Source of the DNA: Buxus sempervirens
Lineage: Eukaryota > Streptophyta > Magnoliopsida > Buxales > Buxaceae
Length of the DNA: 64,000 nucleotides
NCBI GenBank assembly: GCA_947561395.2
Contig: OX387185.1
Span: forward strand, 44,588,602-44,652,601
Direction of reading: 5' to 3'
In this document: positions 35,884 to 47,490 of the stretch, piece by piece
Layout: every line of letters starts with the position of its first letter
Position numbering within the stretch: the stretch's first letter is position 1
Notes under the pieces: generated by a model
What the model was told of the DNA's origin: nothing
What the model saw: only the letters and a program-made list of their open reading frames with translations
Databases searched by the model: none
Translations under genes and position numbers: made by a program

Positions 35884-38800
35884 ATGGAGAAGTACTTTGG
35901 AAATGCGTACAGAGGTGACCCGGGAGTCCCTCACGCCGATCCCGATCGATTCGTAAATATCTGGATTGGATCGTTCGCTTTTTCTGCAATCACTTGGTTT
36001 AATCCCTACATGTGGCAGCTCTCTAATCAATTCAAGTTCTCATCTCTCTTTGTCTCTTCCACGATTTCTCCTTTCTAGGGTTTTAATATTGGTTGCTGAT
36101 ATCATATATCCATCCGTGTGTTTTGGTTGTATTTCGTTGTTCCTGATATCCCTCATAACCGTTTCTTTTTTGCCTGTTTCCTTTGTTGATTTATAATTAT
36201 TGTTGTTCCAAAGCATATACTCTGTCCGTAGTTATATGAATGATTAAAATAGACCCCAATCAATCCCAGATATGTAGTTTTGCATTGTTGTCTTGAAATC
36301 TTTTGAATGATTCTGCTCTCCGGGTTGATGGTGCATCTCAATGTTTTAGTGTGGTATATGTTCCCAAAAAATTATCTGTAGATAGTCTACGATGGTAGTA
36401 CCACTATTTTTTTATGGTGGACTATGAATCAAACTGAACATTGAGTCATAGGATCCAATCATGACCCATAGACAGGACCGTGATGCAATTCCATAAACAT
36501 GAAGGAAATATAATTCCTGGAGAATTCATACCTATTGCACATCTTATAGTATGTAAATCTCTTTCTAACCTAATACAAACTGGATGTGATTGTTTAACAA
36601 TGAAGATATTCTTGCAAGCAATTGAGTTGTGTACTTTAATTTGCCTGTTTTGGCCCCACATGTTTCATTGTGCTGTAATTTTTTTTGATGGGAGAGCTGC
36701 TTTATTGCAAAGAAAAGAAAGAAGAACTACAGAAGGAAAAGAAAACAGAGAAGAAAGAAGAGTTACAAAAGGAAAGAATAGAAAAGAAAAGGAATACAAC
36801 AAACATCAAGGTCCCCTCTAACATCTCATCTAGAGGAACATTGCATATAAAGTATGCCCAAGTACACTAGTCCTAGCTAAGTGATCAGAAATCTTGTGGG
36901 CTAACCTTTTAATGGAAAATGAAAGAATGAGATATTCAAGTTTTGTGTCAGGAATCTAGCCAATTGCATAAGATGAGTGATTTTCTAACTATGCTCTTGC
37001 CACCCTTTCATCCACAAGTTGACTGTAAGGGAATCACCTTCAACCTGCAAATTTTGTTAATCGTGATTTCTGGCCTCTTTCACACCTATGATGAGTTTTT
37101 TTAAGTTCGACATTGCTAGAATTATCCACTCCATTAAGCCTTGGGAACATATGGTCAATCATACCCACATTATTTCTTAGAACTCCTCCAACATTCGAAT
37201 GATTTGAATCCCCAAACTTCTTCCATCATAGTTGAGTTTCAAAAAAGCCAAGGGTAGGAGGGTCCATCTTGCACAGAATTTATTGTATCTTGGTGAAAAA
37301 AAGCAATGTTAGATCAATGAAGTATGATGTCAGAAAAAAGCCAGTAGCACATGCATCTATGATGCAAAAAGTATTGTGGATGTTTCAACAAGGGATTTTT
37401 AATTGCTCTTTGACTCCAAGAAGATCCTTGCGTTCCTTTCTTTTTCACATTTTCTAGATAATCACAAAATCACACTCATATACATCATTTTCCCCCTACT
37501 TACAAGATGAAAAAAAACACCAATGCAACATGGAGGCGAGCTTGCCTGGGAACACACACGTCAAACCATTTGGTACTTTATCATTTGGTTCGATTCATAT
37601 AAGATTTATATCTCTAGATAGCATTTTAGACATCCAAAAAGTCATATGCTTTGGAAGAAGCTTGTACAATTTGGGAAGGGAATTTGATTATCAAAGTAGG
37701 TTTTAGAATAAGATTCATCTAAGTTTGTAGCCCTTTGATCCGATCATGGATGAATTGACAGTTGAAATTCAAGACATGGTTTCTTTTGATGTGTTATTTG
37801 CATGTAGTATGGTTCTATTTGACAAAATGATGGAGGGAGTGAATATAATACTAGGCCTATGTAGTTATTCCTTAGAATCAAATGATTTCAAAATAATTTG
37901 AGTTAATACTAAGGCAGCATTTGGATAGACTTTTGAAAAGTTGCTATTTAGAATTCAGAAAGTGAATTTTAGAAGTTGCTACATTGTAGTTGCTTTTTGA
38001 CTCTTCAGGCTAAAAGTCAGTCTGGTAAGCTATCATCATTTTTGGTTGAATTGTTGTCGGTGGATGGCCTATGGAAGTAAGGGTCAAGGTTTGTGATTAG
38101 AGAAATATTGGTTTGAGAAATATCATGGTCTCTAATAAATAACTCTTTTATTTTTTGCTATTGCTTCTTAAAGTAGAATAGTTTTTTCCCCTTTCAAATA
38201 AGAGTAAAAGGGATGTGTTATAGGTATACTATTTGTGTACCTATAAAACAGTATTTATTCACTAATATAAGAATATAGCCTTATTACCTATAAAAAAAAA
38301 AGAGTAAAAAATTGACTTTTTTTTGTTTTTGAAAAGAAGCATAAAAAAGTTACTAACCAAACTCATTTTTAAAAAAAAGTTTCTTTCTTGCTTCAAAAAG
38401 CAAAAAAGCTACTTCCAAAAGTGTTACCTAACACAAAGATGTTTAGGCTAAAGAAATAAATTAAGAACTAGGTGCTTGCTTAACTAACAACTTCCGTTAA
38501 AGAGGGAGATGTTGAAGAGGATGTTTCACAATTATTAGAGCTGAATGGCTTAAGTGGATTGACACTTTTAAATATGTGATTAACATAGTCCACTCTATCT
38601 AATGGTAAGTGTTACTAGGCAATGATGGAGCAAAATGTTGGGCAACAAAGAAGAAACATATTCATAGGTGTTGTGGAGATGAAAGCATTGAGGATCTGAG
38701 GTGGATGTGTAGAAAGACTATTAAAGATAAGGTTCAAAATGATCATATCCAATAGCGCTAGAGTGGCCAGAATAGTACATACGATTAACTGATTAAGGGA

Positions 38801-41631
38801 GGCTGGTTTGGAAATGTAAAGTAGAGACTTGAGGAAGCACTCAAGAGGGTGCCGACATGAGGTGCATTTTAAAGGATCTAAAAGGGAAAGAGGAATGCTG
38901 AATAGGACAGGGATTGAGCTTGTCCAAATTATTTGAATATACAGAAATTGATGAAAAATATGGTTTTGGTAGATCTAGGTTGCAGAACAGGCTTCGCATT
39001 GCTGAGACCAAATTATTTGAAGGAGGCATGTTGTTGTTATTAACTTATTATATCCCTTGTGCAACCTTGGATAGTGATACATAAAGAAGATGTTTAGAAA
39101 GGGTGTATATAGAACTGGATTTGGATGACTCAAGTAGAGTGTACTTGTAAAATTGTGTGATGGATGCGTTTTAGTTAAATAAGAAGTGAAATTATTTATC
39201 CTGCTACTAAATCAAGTTCAATATGCAGACAAAAATTTTGAAAAACTGAAAGCAATATATTTAAAGAATGAGTGTATCCACTGTTTGTTGAGCTGGATAA
39301 GCAGAAAGAATAAGAAAGATAATGTATTTGGGAGAGTTTAGGAGTTTCTGTGAGATAAAGAAGGACAACATATTTGAGTGGGTTAGGAGTAACTCCGTGG
39401 ACAGGAAATTATGTAAAGAATAGTGGTCAGACCATCTTCTTGGGCATCATTTAAAGAAGATTCCAGAGGAATTTCTCTAAATGCATTGATGAGAATTGGA
39501 ACCAGATTGCAAATTCCAATTGTTCCAATATATATATATATGAAAAACCAGATAAATGGGCACCTCCTTTTCTTGGGCATAATTTTGATAGTAACTCCCT
39601 TGAAAATCTGGGAAAATCAGCTGTTAGGGGATTATCTAGAGCTGTTTTCCAGCAGATCCTTCTCTTGGATTTACGGATCTATCTGCTAATGGGGTAGCTG
39701 GTAAATTTTTTTGATGAGTAATGAAACTTTCATTAGATCAATAGAAGAAGGTAGAGAACCCCACAAGAAGTGGGATCACCCCAAAGTACAAGATGAACCA
39801 AAAAAACATAAAAACATAAAAACATAAAAAGATACACTATGGATTATCAACATATAGCGAGCTACATCAAAAACCACCACCAAAAAGATAGACCACCAGA
39901 CCACCCCACACTACATATAGATTAAAGTCATCCAATTCCTGATGATATCCATGGATGAATATGAGTCGAAATCCTTCTGCCCTGATGCCCAAAAAGCTGT
40001 CAATGAAATCACTTGGTCCACCACATAAGATCTTCTCACCATCTCGCCTTAAAAAATGCTCCTATTACGCACCTGCCATAGTGTCCATAAAGTAGCAAAG
40101 AACGCTCCCCTATAAAGCTTTCTCCCTAGTCTACCAAAGCCCATTAATCTCCATTGGAAAGCTAACTCGCGTACGGTGTAAGGTAGTGCCCAACTCACAT
40201 TTCCTAAATTGAGCATATGTCTCCATATGCAAAGTGCTGAGAAATATGGGGTAGCTGGTAAATTAGCTAAGCAAAGTGCTGAGAAAGACATTATGCTTGC
40301 TGGCACACGCCTCTACCTAGCACATTTCTGGTTTTTTTTTCTTTGGGTGATGTAGCAGATGCTACAGGTTTGTCATTCTGCTAATTTGTAGCTGTAGTTG
40401 TTTATTTGGTTTGTAATTGGAAATCCTCTGTTCAACAGTTGCTATCTTCTTGGCATCCATCTTCTATCTAATTGTAATAGTTCTAGTATTTATTCCAAAA
40501 AAAAACAAAAGAAAAACTGTGGACTCTTAGCAAAACAAGGAAAGGTGTTTTTAGGCCATATTTTGCTTTTGGCATTTTGTGATAAATTAATTTCTTTACA
40601 TGTCCCGTTTCTCTGCTGAAAATTTCAGGGAAAAAAAAAACACTAATAACTAATTACTGTGATAGTTTTTTGGGGAATTTGGTGAATGGCATTTATATTT
40701 CATCATGTAAAAATAGTGCTGTATGATTCTGCCTTTTTCTTTTCTATGTATGCTATATGCATGCTTCATTTCATGAGAGTTTGGACAACTCCTGACTATC
40801 TGGGTTAGATGGCTGATAATTGAAAGTTAAAAGATATTAGAAAGGGTGCATATGCAGTTAACTAGTAGCCTTCTGCCATTAATGGCAATATTCTTTTTTT
40901 ATTTATTTTATTTAACTTTTTAATCTGCCATTTCCCGTAGTTCTTTTATGTTTGAGATTTTAAGCATCTGTGCACATTAATACTTCCTTGATTTATAAAC
41001 ATTTCTCTTTTATGGTAATTAAAATAGTTTATTGCTTGTATTTGTGTGGATTGCACATCTAATTCACATGCTCTTTCATGACTACTTCAAATGATCAGTG
41101 CTATTGCAGACATATATATAATTTTTTGTTTCCTTTCATTTTCATCTTATAAACTACATCTGTATTCAGTTGGCATGACAAGGCAATGTTATTTGAGCAT
41201 TACCACTGGAAGAAAGCCCTGCAGAAAAGGCAGCCATATAAATTCAAGGTGCTGTTTGTTGTTTTAGTATTGGAATACCATGTTGGGTCACCAACTTCTG
41301 ATAATAAGGTTTATGAGGGTTCTGGGGTAGGGGTTAGAGGTGCTGTGTTGCTTCATTTTAAGGATTTAAACAAAATAGACAAATATTTGCTAGTATTCCT
41401 TTGTGACATAAATTTGCAAATTCTGGGCGCTTTTGTTCAGTTGCAATGTTTAATAATGTGTGAATTATTTCTTTCTGCATTTAGAGTTGGTGGCATGGCT
41501 TTTCTTGCTGACTGAACTAAGAATTCATAATTCATTGATCAATACTTTCTTCCTTGCTGCAGTGGAACGAGTACATGGACCGGGATGCACGGGACTCGTA
41601 TTACTTCAACTGGCCTGTCTACTTTCCCTAG
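35884..41631 (+). CDS. Mitochondrial complex I ESSS/NDUFB11-like subunit
   Basis: Three coding exons, 35884-36035, 41170-41248 and 41563-41631, join in frame to a 99-aa protein. The donor AA|GTTCTC and acceptor CAG|TTGG rebuild an Asn codon (NQF-N-WHDK). The sequence opens MEKYFGNAYRGDPGVPHADP, has one membrane segment at about residues 25-45 (NIWIGSFAFSAITWFNPYMW), then HDKAMLFEHYHWKKALQKRQ, and ends DSYYFNWPVYFP. From memory this matches the small plant proteins annotated as the ESSS subunit of NADH:ubiquinone oxidoreductase, an accessory subunit of the membrane arm. There is no cleavable presequence, as is common for such subunits. Intron 1 is 5.1 kb and holds at least three LINE remnants and a MITE; intron 2 is 314 bp. 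Confidence 0.8.
36672..37270 (-). pseudogene. LINE fragment with RNase H-like remains, in intron 1
   Basis: The minus strand ends with AGCAGCTCTCCCATC and poly(A), seen as a T run at 36679. Upstream, at about 37260-37030, it reads VGGVLRNNVGMIDHMFPRLN, VELKKLIIGVKEARNH and QVEGDSLTVNLWMKGW, broken by stops. This is the RNase H-like domain at the LINE C-terminus (GGVLR, AEL, VEGDS positions). The stretch 36710-36800 is unusually rich in GAAAAG. Confidence 0.6.
37917..38445. mobile_element. Probable foldback/hAT-like MITE in intron 1
   Basis: The left end GGCAGCATTTGGATAGACTT and the right end, reversed, TCTTTGTGTTAGGTAACACT share a layout, and the arms carry complementary GCTTTTTGA/TCAAAAAGC and GAAGTAGC-like words. 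An A-tailed insert at 38210-38299 lies inside it. Confidence 0.4.
38200..38309 (+). mobile_element. 90-bp retroposed fragment with 10-bp target duplication
   Basis: AAGAGTAAAA occurs at 38200-38209 and 38300-38309. The insert ends TTATTACCTAT and then nine A. It sits within the MITE at 37917-38445, so it came later. Confidence 0.55.
38655..39040 (+). pseudogene. LINE C-terminal fragment in intron 1
   Basis: The plus strand reads EMKALR, then in another frame LRWMCRKTIKDKVQNDHI, and near 38960-39010 RSRLQNRLRIAETKLFEGG. In plant LINEs the sequence RWMCG-T-KDK-RN--I follows the reverse transcriptase and AD--LFEGG lies close to the C-terminus. Frameshifts and stops break it. LINE sequence may continue to about 40508, where an A run follows TTTATTCC; the nested copy at 39708-40245 lies within it. 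Confidence 0.6.
39689..40264 (-). mobile_element. LINE insertion with exact 19-bp target duplication
   Basis: ATGGGGTAGCTGGTAAATT is present at 39689-39707 and 40246-40264. The 538 bp between read, on the minus strand, YFSALCIWRHMLNLGNVSW, LYRGAFFATLWTLWQVRNRS (zf-RVT neighbourhood) and end in TTACTCATC and poly(A) (T run at 39706-39712). It is 5' truncated. The 16-bp word GCAAAGTGCTGAGAAA lies both at the element's 5' edge (about 40229) and just beyond the right duplication (about 40271), which may be a repair-associated duplication. Confidence 0.85.
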
Positions 41632-42074
41632 TATATTAATTTCTCTGTCCGGTTTTTCATAGTTACTGTTGATTTGAAGCTTTCAAAAGAGCGTCACTCA
41701 TATGTCCATGAATATGCTATTTTGGTTACAGAAATTGAACACAATGAAACTACCTAGCCTAAAAGTGGTAATTTGTTCTCTTTAAGTAAGATTTTAACTG
41801 TTGCAGGAGACTCTTGAGAAATGAATGGCCGTACTGCCCCCTGATCATTTCTGGGTACCAAGGATTGAGGCTTGGTTTTAATGTCACCCCGTTATGCTCA
41901 GTACGTTTCATTTTTTTTAAACCCTGACTGGTCGTGGTGGTCTCACTGAAGGATGCCACTGAAAATGGCCATGAATGAAAAGGAAAGGTGATAAAATTGT
42001 AAGAATTCACATGCTTTTCCCGCACTGAGTGACTGCTCAGAAGAACCAGGAGCACGTGTTCATTGGCAGTGAGA

Positions 42075-42230
42075 TACTACAAGGTACTTGGCGGAATGGT
42101 TAAAACATAGTTTTTTGACACTTTGTTACCACAAGATTGGAACGTAGATTCGATTCTATGTTGCTTGTTAGCTTGAGCAAACCCTCAAACGTTTGGTAAT
42201 AAAATGCAAACAATGGATGCTTTTTATTTT
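42075..42230 (+). mobile_element. tRNA-derived SINE-like element
   Basis: The head has a tRNA-type A box (TGGCGGAATGGTTAAAAC, about 42090) and, about 50 bases later, a B box (AGATTCGATTCT, 42147). The body includes TTAGCTTGAGCAAACCCTCA. The end runs into a T run at 42226 that reads CTTTCC plus poly(A) on the minus strand, so a truncated LINE may abut it. It lies 3' of the complex I gene. Confidence 0.55.
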
Positions 42231-42788
42231 TTTTTGGAAAGTTTTTGGCAAAATTTAAGTAGATAACAAAATTTTTTTTTCAAAAAACATTTGTGTCTTC
42301 CCCTGTTTCACTCGGTACGTTGTCTCGGAACGCCGGTGCACCTCTTAAAAAACGTCGAGGTACAAATCGGGGATTTTCTTGTTGCGAAACCTCCAGTGGA
42401 GTGGAGGGTTTTCTGTTGAAATTTCGGCAGTACTTGGACTCAAAATAAATGAATAATTTAAAACAAATAAACCATAAAAAAATTTAAGACCCAAAATAAA
42501 TAAATAATTTACAATAGTTAAACCCTAAAAAATCTAAGATGCGTTAGTAACATCCATCACGCATGCAATTTAAGGTTTACAATTTTCCAATTGAAATTCC
42601 AATCCTCATACAAACCAAAAAACATTGTTAAACAGAATTGTTCTAATTAATTAACTTAATTGTAATACCAATTTCATAAAATAAATAGTCTAAAGATCTT
42701 ATCGGTCACATTACAGCCATCTCATATTTCCTACGGGTTTCTAATCTTTCTTTAAAAATAATAAAGGGATGAGAATTTATCGTTCTTC

Positions 42789-43225
42789 ATGCTTCTGACA
42801 AAATGTGACCTGACCCAATGGGTCAAACCAAATCGACAAGAGGTAAATGGGTTTGGGTTGACTCGTTTATTAATTGGGTTGGGGTTTCCCCAACTCGCTA
42901 GTAACCGGGTCAACTCGATTATGACCCTGCAACTCGGTGGGTAGCCTGATAAAAAAAAAAAAGCGGAAAAGTGTCTCATCCCCGATCCGATCAACCCCAA
43001 CCCGACCCGACCCGGTATAACACGATCCAATTAACCCCCAACCCTATTTTAATCATATTTTTTGAAAAATAAAAAATAATAAACAGGTTGGCGGGTTGAA
43101 CTCGTTTATTGGTGGGTTGGGGGTTTTCCAACCCGCCTTAATGCAGTCCAACCCAAACTCGACCTGATCAACCAACAACCCGATTATGACTCGCCCCCCC
43201 TGAACCCGACCCGTTTCCAGCTCTA
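42789..43225. mobile_element. Probable hAT-like element, low-complexity interior
   Basis: The right end, reversed, is TAGAGCTGGAAACGGGTCGG, like the TAGAGCTG ends of the element at 6315-7061. The left end is probably GCTTCTGACAAAATG. The possible target duplications TTCTTCAT and TACTTCAT differ at one base. The interior is made of CCCGACCCGG/GGGTTGGGG words. Confidence 0.5.
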
Positions 43226-43651
43226 TACTTCATCAATTTAAAACGCCCTAAATTAAGCTAGTTAGTTCTTATCCTTATTTAGTTTAATCCATATGTCGCT
43301 CTATTAAATTAATCGTGCTTAAAGTTCCCAAAATGAAAAAGAAACAGATAAAAGTGACAATGAGCTAGGAAACCTCCAAATTCTAGGGATTTCGACATGT
43401 CGAAGTAAGATTTTTCCAGAAATATAATGTGTTTTGAAAGCTTATTAAAGCTAATCAAAAATTAAAAGATAAGAAATTACAATTATTATTTCTAGTTCTT
43501 ACTTTACCACATTTATAAACTAAAATATACAACTCCAAATTAGCACGAGAATTTAAGTAATTTAACTTGAAAAAAAAATAAACATGATTTGTTGAAAAAT
43601 GCATTATGAACATACACCAAGGAATTCACACGATCTTATATTTCAAATAGA

Positions 43652-43856
43652 CTAATGGTGGCATGTGCATACTACATGTCCTCACCTTTACTGTAGCATG
43701 TAAATAGGTTTTAAATTTGAGTGGAAAGAATAGTGGGGTGGTTATAGTTTAGGATATATTCTTTTAGTTAGGGAGGGCAATAGTTGGGAAAAAAAAAAAA
43801 GGATGCCAAAATCTAGGAGGAATATTCCCTCCTCTTCCCTTTATTAATAGTATAGA
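43652..43856 (-). mobile_element. Short Helitron-like element, copy 3
   Basis: The minus strand starts TCTATACTATTAATAAAGGG and ends TTAG|T after a hairpin GGACATGT...GCATGCC-like stem (plus-strand GGCATGT and ACATGTCC around 43659-43681). It shares GGGAGGGCAAT and GGAATATTCCC with the 10517-10705 copy. 205 bp, non-coding. Confidence 0.55.
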
Positions 43857-44339
43857 TGTAAATAATGAAATTAACAATTCATAAAAGTACTTATTATAGT
43901 TATCATGTAAACTTTAATCTAACTAGTCTTATAGTTCAGTATGTTGATTAAATTGATCCAATTTAGGGTTAGGATTAAATGCTCCAACATCCCACTATAT
44001 CCTCAACATGCATAAAAAAAAACATGCATCAAACTATCTGGAAATGCCCTTGACTATTGCCCATTTGCCCACAATAAAGTTTTGGGTGCAATTGCCCTTG
44101 ACTATTTCCTCTTCTAGTACTTAAACTGAAGAAATTCCAAATTTAGATAAGAACAAAAAGACCCCAATTGAGCAACACATATAATCTTGTTTAGGACATA
44201 TTGTAATCCTTTATTTATCATTAGAATCTACAATACTCAGAAAACCATTTCTACAATTCATGCGTGATATATCTAGTGATATTCATTGCACCTCCAAGCA
44301 TACAACCAATTAAGCCTTTCTTTTAAATACCCATGACAG

Positions 44340-44680
44340 AAACATTTTAACAAACATACCAACCAAACCTTTCTTTAAATATGTGAATGTTTAGATTTGT
44401 GCTTAAGCACAAATTTATTGATTAATAGCAAGGACAGATGAAATCAATTAAATTAAACTTAAATTTGTTGATTAAGCAAATTTATTGCTTAAGCACCTTT
44501 TTTTCATTTCACTTTTGTATTTTTTTTTTCTGTTTCTCCTTTGTAAATGAGGATAGCAGTCTTGTCTTAGTGCTCCCTTGGATGTAAATCTTGTAAATTC
44601 TTACCTATCAATACAAACAGCTTACTTTCCAAAAAAAAAAAACATTTTAACAAATCTAAACATTCACATATTTAAAGAAA
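44340..44680 (+). mobile_element. A-tailed insertion with inverted copy of its own flank
   Basis: AAACATTTTAACAAA is duplicated at 44340-44354 and 44640-44654. The insert ends CAGCTTACTTTCC plus an A run (44629-44640), a LINE 3' end. Near its 5' side, 44370-44400 is a perfect 31-base reverse complement of 44650-44680, the DNA just beyond the insertion point. So the element's left part contains an inverted copy of the target flank. Confidence 0.75.
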
Positions 44681-44699
44681 TTCAATAAATTCATACGAT

Positions 44700-46570
44700 G
44701 CCAGAATTAAATTCTCTTAATGTGAATATGAAAGCACAACCTACTAAATTCTAATTTATAATATAAAAAGAAGCTTAAGGCGCTCAATTTGACAAATTAT
44801 TTAAGTTTCTAAAATTTCATATATAATCATGTACCCTGATTCTATAACATGCCAGATAAAGTTACTGATAAAAAATGATTAAATCTATGAATTACGTCAA
44901 GATATAGAGTAATAATTTTCTTTAAATGCCTCAACCATTAGTCAACATATCATTAACAAAGGCTACCATCATCTACATATATACATTCCCATCACGCATC
45001 CTTTACAGTTAATAAAACTTGGCTATTAATATGATATATATTGTATAAAAATTCAGTCTTTTCCATTGTTAAGGCACTCTTTTTCCTTCAGTATGTCATT
45101 CGTTTTCTTTTTAACCACTGGGCATCTTCTACCCTAAATCTTCAATTCCACACATCCACTCCCTGATGCAAGAGTGTCTCTCAAATCTTTCCCAATAAAT
45201 AACTTTCCAATGGATCAAATTTATCTGCTGGGCATCTTCTACCTCAAATACTTCATTTTAGAGTTCCAAGGAGTCTTAAATAGCTGTTCCAAATGAACTC
45301 TAATCATTGCCCAAAAAAAGAAGAAGAAGACATTTTTAACCGTTTTAACACTCTCAAAATGATCTTTAAACATTGAAATCATTTAGTTAACATAATGGCT
45401 GAAGATTCATATGAATCTGTTAGGTTTATATATAAGAATTCACAAAGCTATCGTATTTTTGATTTTGGGCATCTGAAACTCAAGCATTAGCATATGTTCG
45501 TTGCATCACTACGCACATTACTATACCTAAAATTTATTTTAAGTAAGTTTTAACATGTTCGTCTATTGGTTTTCATAGAACAACAGAGAAAAACTAAAAT
45601 AATTCCTTCCTTTTTATGATTTCTCCTTAAATCTGCACTAGCTATTTAGTTTCTGCACCATTGAATTATCTGAAATAGTTATAAGGCATTCTAACATCAA
45701 CAAAGCTTCATGAGAGAGCCTCAAATTCTTTATTTAACATTAGTTATACTAGGTAGACTATTCCACCTGCAAACTAGATAAAACAATCATCTTCCTATCC
45801 CTAATTTGTGTCATAAAAAAGTAATAAATAGAAAAAAACTAGGTGTAATATACAAATCATATAAATCAGTAATTAAACTCTAAAATCTATAATGAAAATA
45901 ACCCTAAGTTTTTCACATTAAAAACATAAAGAGAAGAATAAATCCCTTTCCATGTATATAGGATTTTTGAAAAATCAAGGTTTTCTTATCTAACTTCTTC
46001 CTCTTATTCTTCATTTTTGTTGTTGTTCTTCTTTTCTCACATCAGTATCTAGGGCTTGGAATCATTGTTGGATCTCTGTTAATAAAAAATTAGGGTTTCT
46101 TGGATAGGTTTAATCTCAATCATTAATCTTCATGTAAGGGTAAGATTATCAAGTGTGTTCTTATGGACAATGAAAAAAATACATCTATACCAATCTTGTT
46201 TAATTTTGATTATACTTTTGATCAATGAATTCATTGACCGGTGAGTCGAAGCTTTTAAGTTGGGTAACTACACAATCTAGGATCAAACACCGCTCCAAAT
46301 AGAATGAAATGGGAGAATGGGTTTGTTGAATCGGCACCAACTGGCGATATATAGCCTGCACAAGGCTTGATGGCAGCAACGATTTTTTAAACAGAAAAAT
46401 CTATAGCGATGAGTTAACTATAATTCAAGGGGCTGCAGTCGCGGTGGAGGTGCGACTTGTACAACTGCCTCAAAATCATCCGGAGGAAACTGGTTATGAT
46501 GGAGAGTTGACGTAATGGGGGGAACTGCATGCGAAAGCATGCGGTCCTTTCTTTTGTTTATATTGAGGAC
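44700..46570. other. Intergenic, no gene seen
   Basis: AT-rich DNA with no exon-like frame. Two words, CTGGGCATCTTCTACC near 45115 and 45226, are repeated 110 bp apart. Confidence 0.4.
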
Positions 46571-46583
46571 CACAATCTCCAAA

Positions 46584-46603
46584 CTCTCTCTCTCTCTCTC
46601 TCT
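46584..46603 (+). repeat. (CT)n microsatellite
   Basis: Ten CT units followed by further CT-rich sequence to 46620. It could mark a 5' leader, since CT tracts often do so in plants, but no gene could be traced from it. Confidence 0.7.
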
Positions 46604-47490
46604 TCTTTTTCTTTCTCTCTGGACCACAAAATACCTTTTGTTTGATGCCTCGAAGGGCGCCATCGATCGCAACTTGCAGCTGGGCCCTTCGTTTTCTTGA
46701 ATCTTGTAAAATTTTTACGCTGCTGCAATCTCTTCTGCCTTTCTCACGGGATTATCTCCATTTATTCCTTTCAGTTTCTGTAATTTCTATATATCCCTTC
46801 TCTGGGATTGGTCCTTCCATGCTTCTATGATGAGTCGGTATAATTTTCGTGGAAAATCAAAACCCTACTCGCAGATTCTTTCTGGGGCTTGAGAGTTGAA
46901 GATCACAACTTGGGGAAGTTTTAGTCTCATGCCCATGAGAGAGAGAGAATGCACCACAGTGCTATGAAATATCTAATATGATCAAATGCCAGGATATGAT
47001 TGTGTGCTCATTCACATGTGCAGTGGCATTTGTTAATTGTTTACAATATACTAAATAAATCAAAGCTTTATATAGTTCTCTCTGTATCTTTTTCTATGTC
47101 TTGCACAATATTTATCGCAGTGTTCTCTAAACACAATAAGTCATTCAACAATGCAACATAAAAACAATGTCCATATATATATAAAATGCAAGCTTCTTGA
47201 CAATCTCATCAAACAATACTCTATATTGTCTTCACTTTATCAAATAACAATCTATGAATCCATGGTGCAAATAGTTCAACCAGTGATTTGTTACATGACA
47301 ACATAAACGAAGCATATAATGTAAATTCCCAACTTAGGACACGTAGACGCCTGGATCAAATCTGTCAAATTATGTTTCCAGATCGCACAGTATTTTCATC
47401 TCTCCATGCAAAAAAGAAAATATATATGTCGAATAGTACCTGCATTAGTTCTTCAAATGACTCATGCTTCTTCAGATAAATAAGGAGTGA

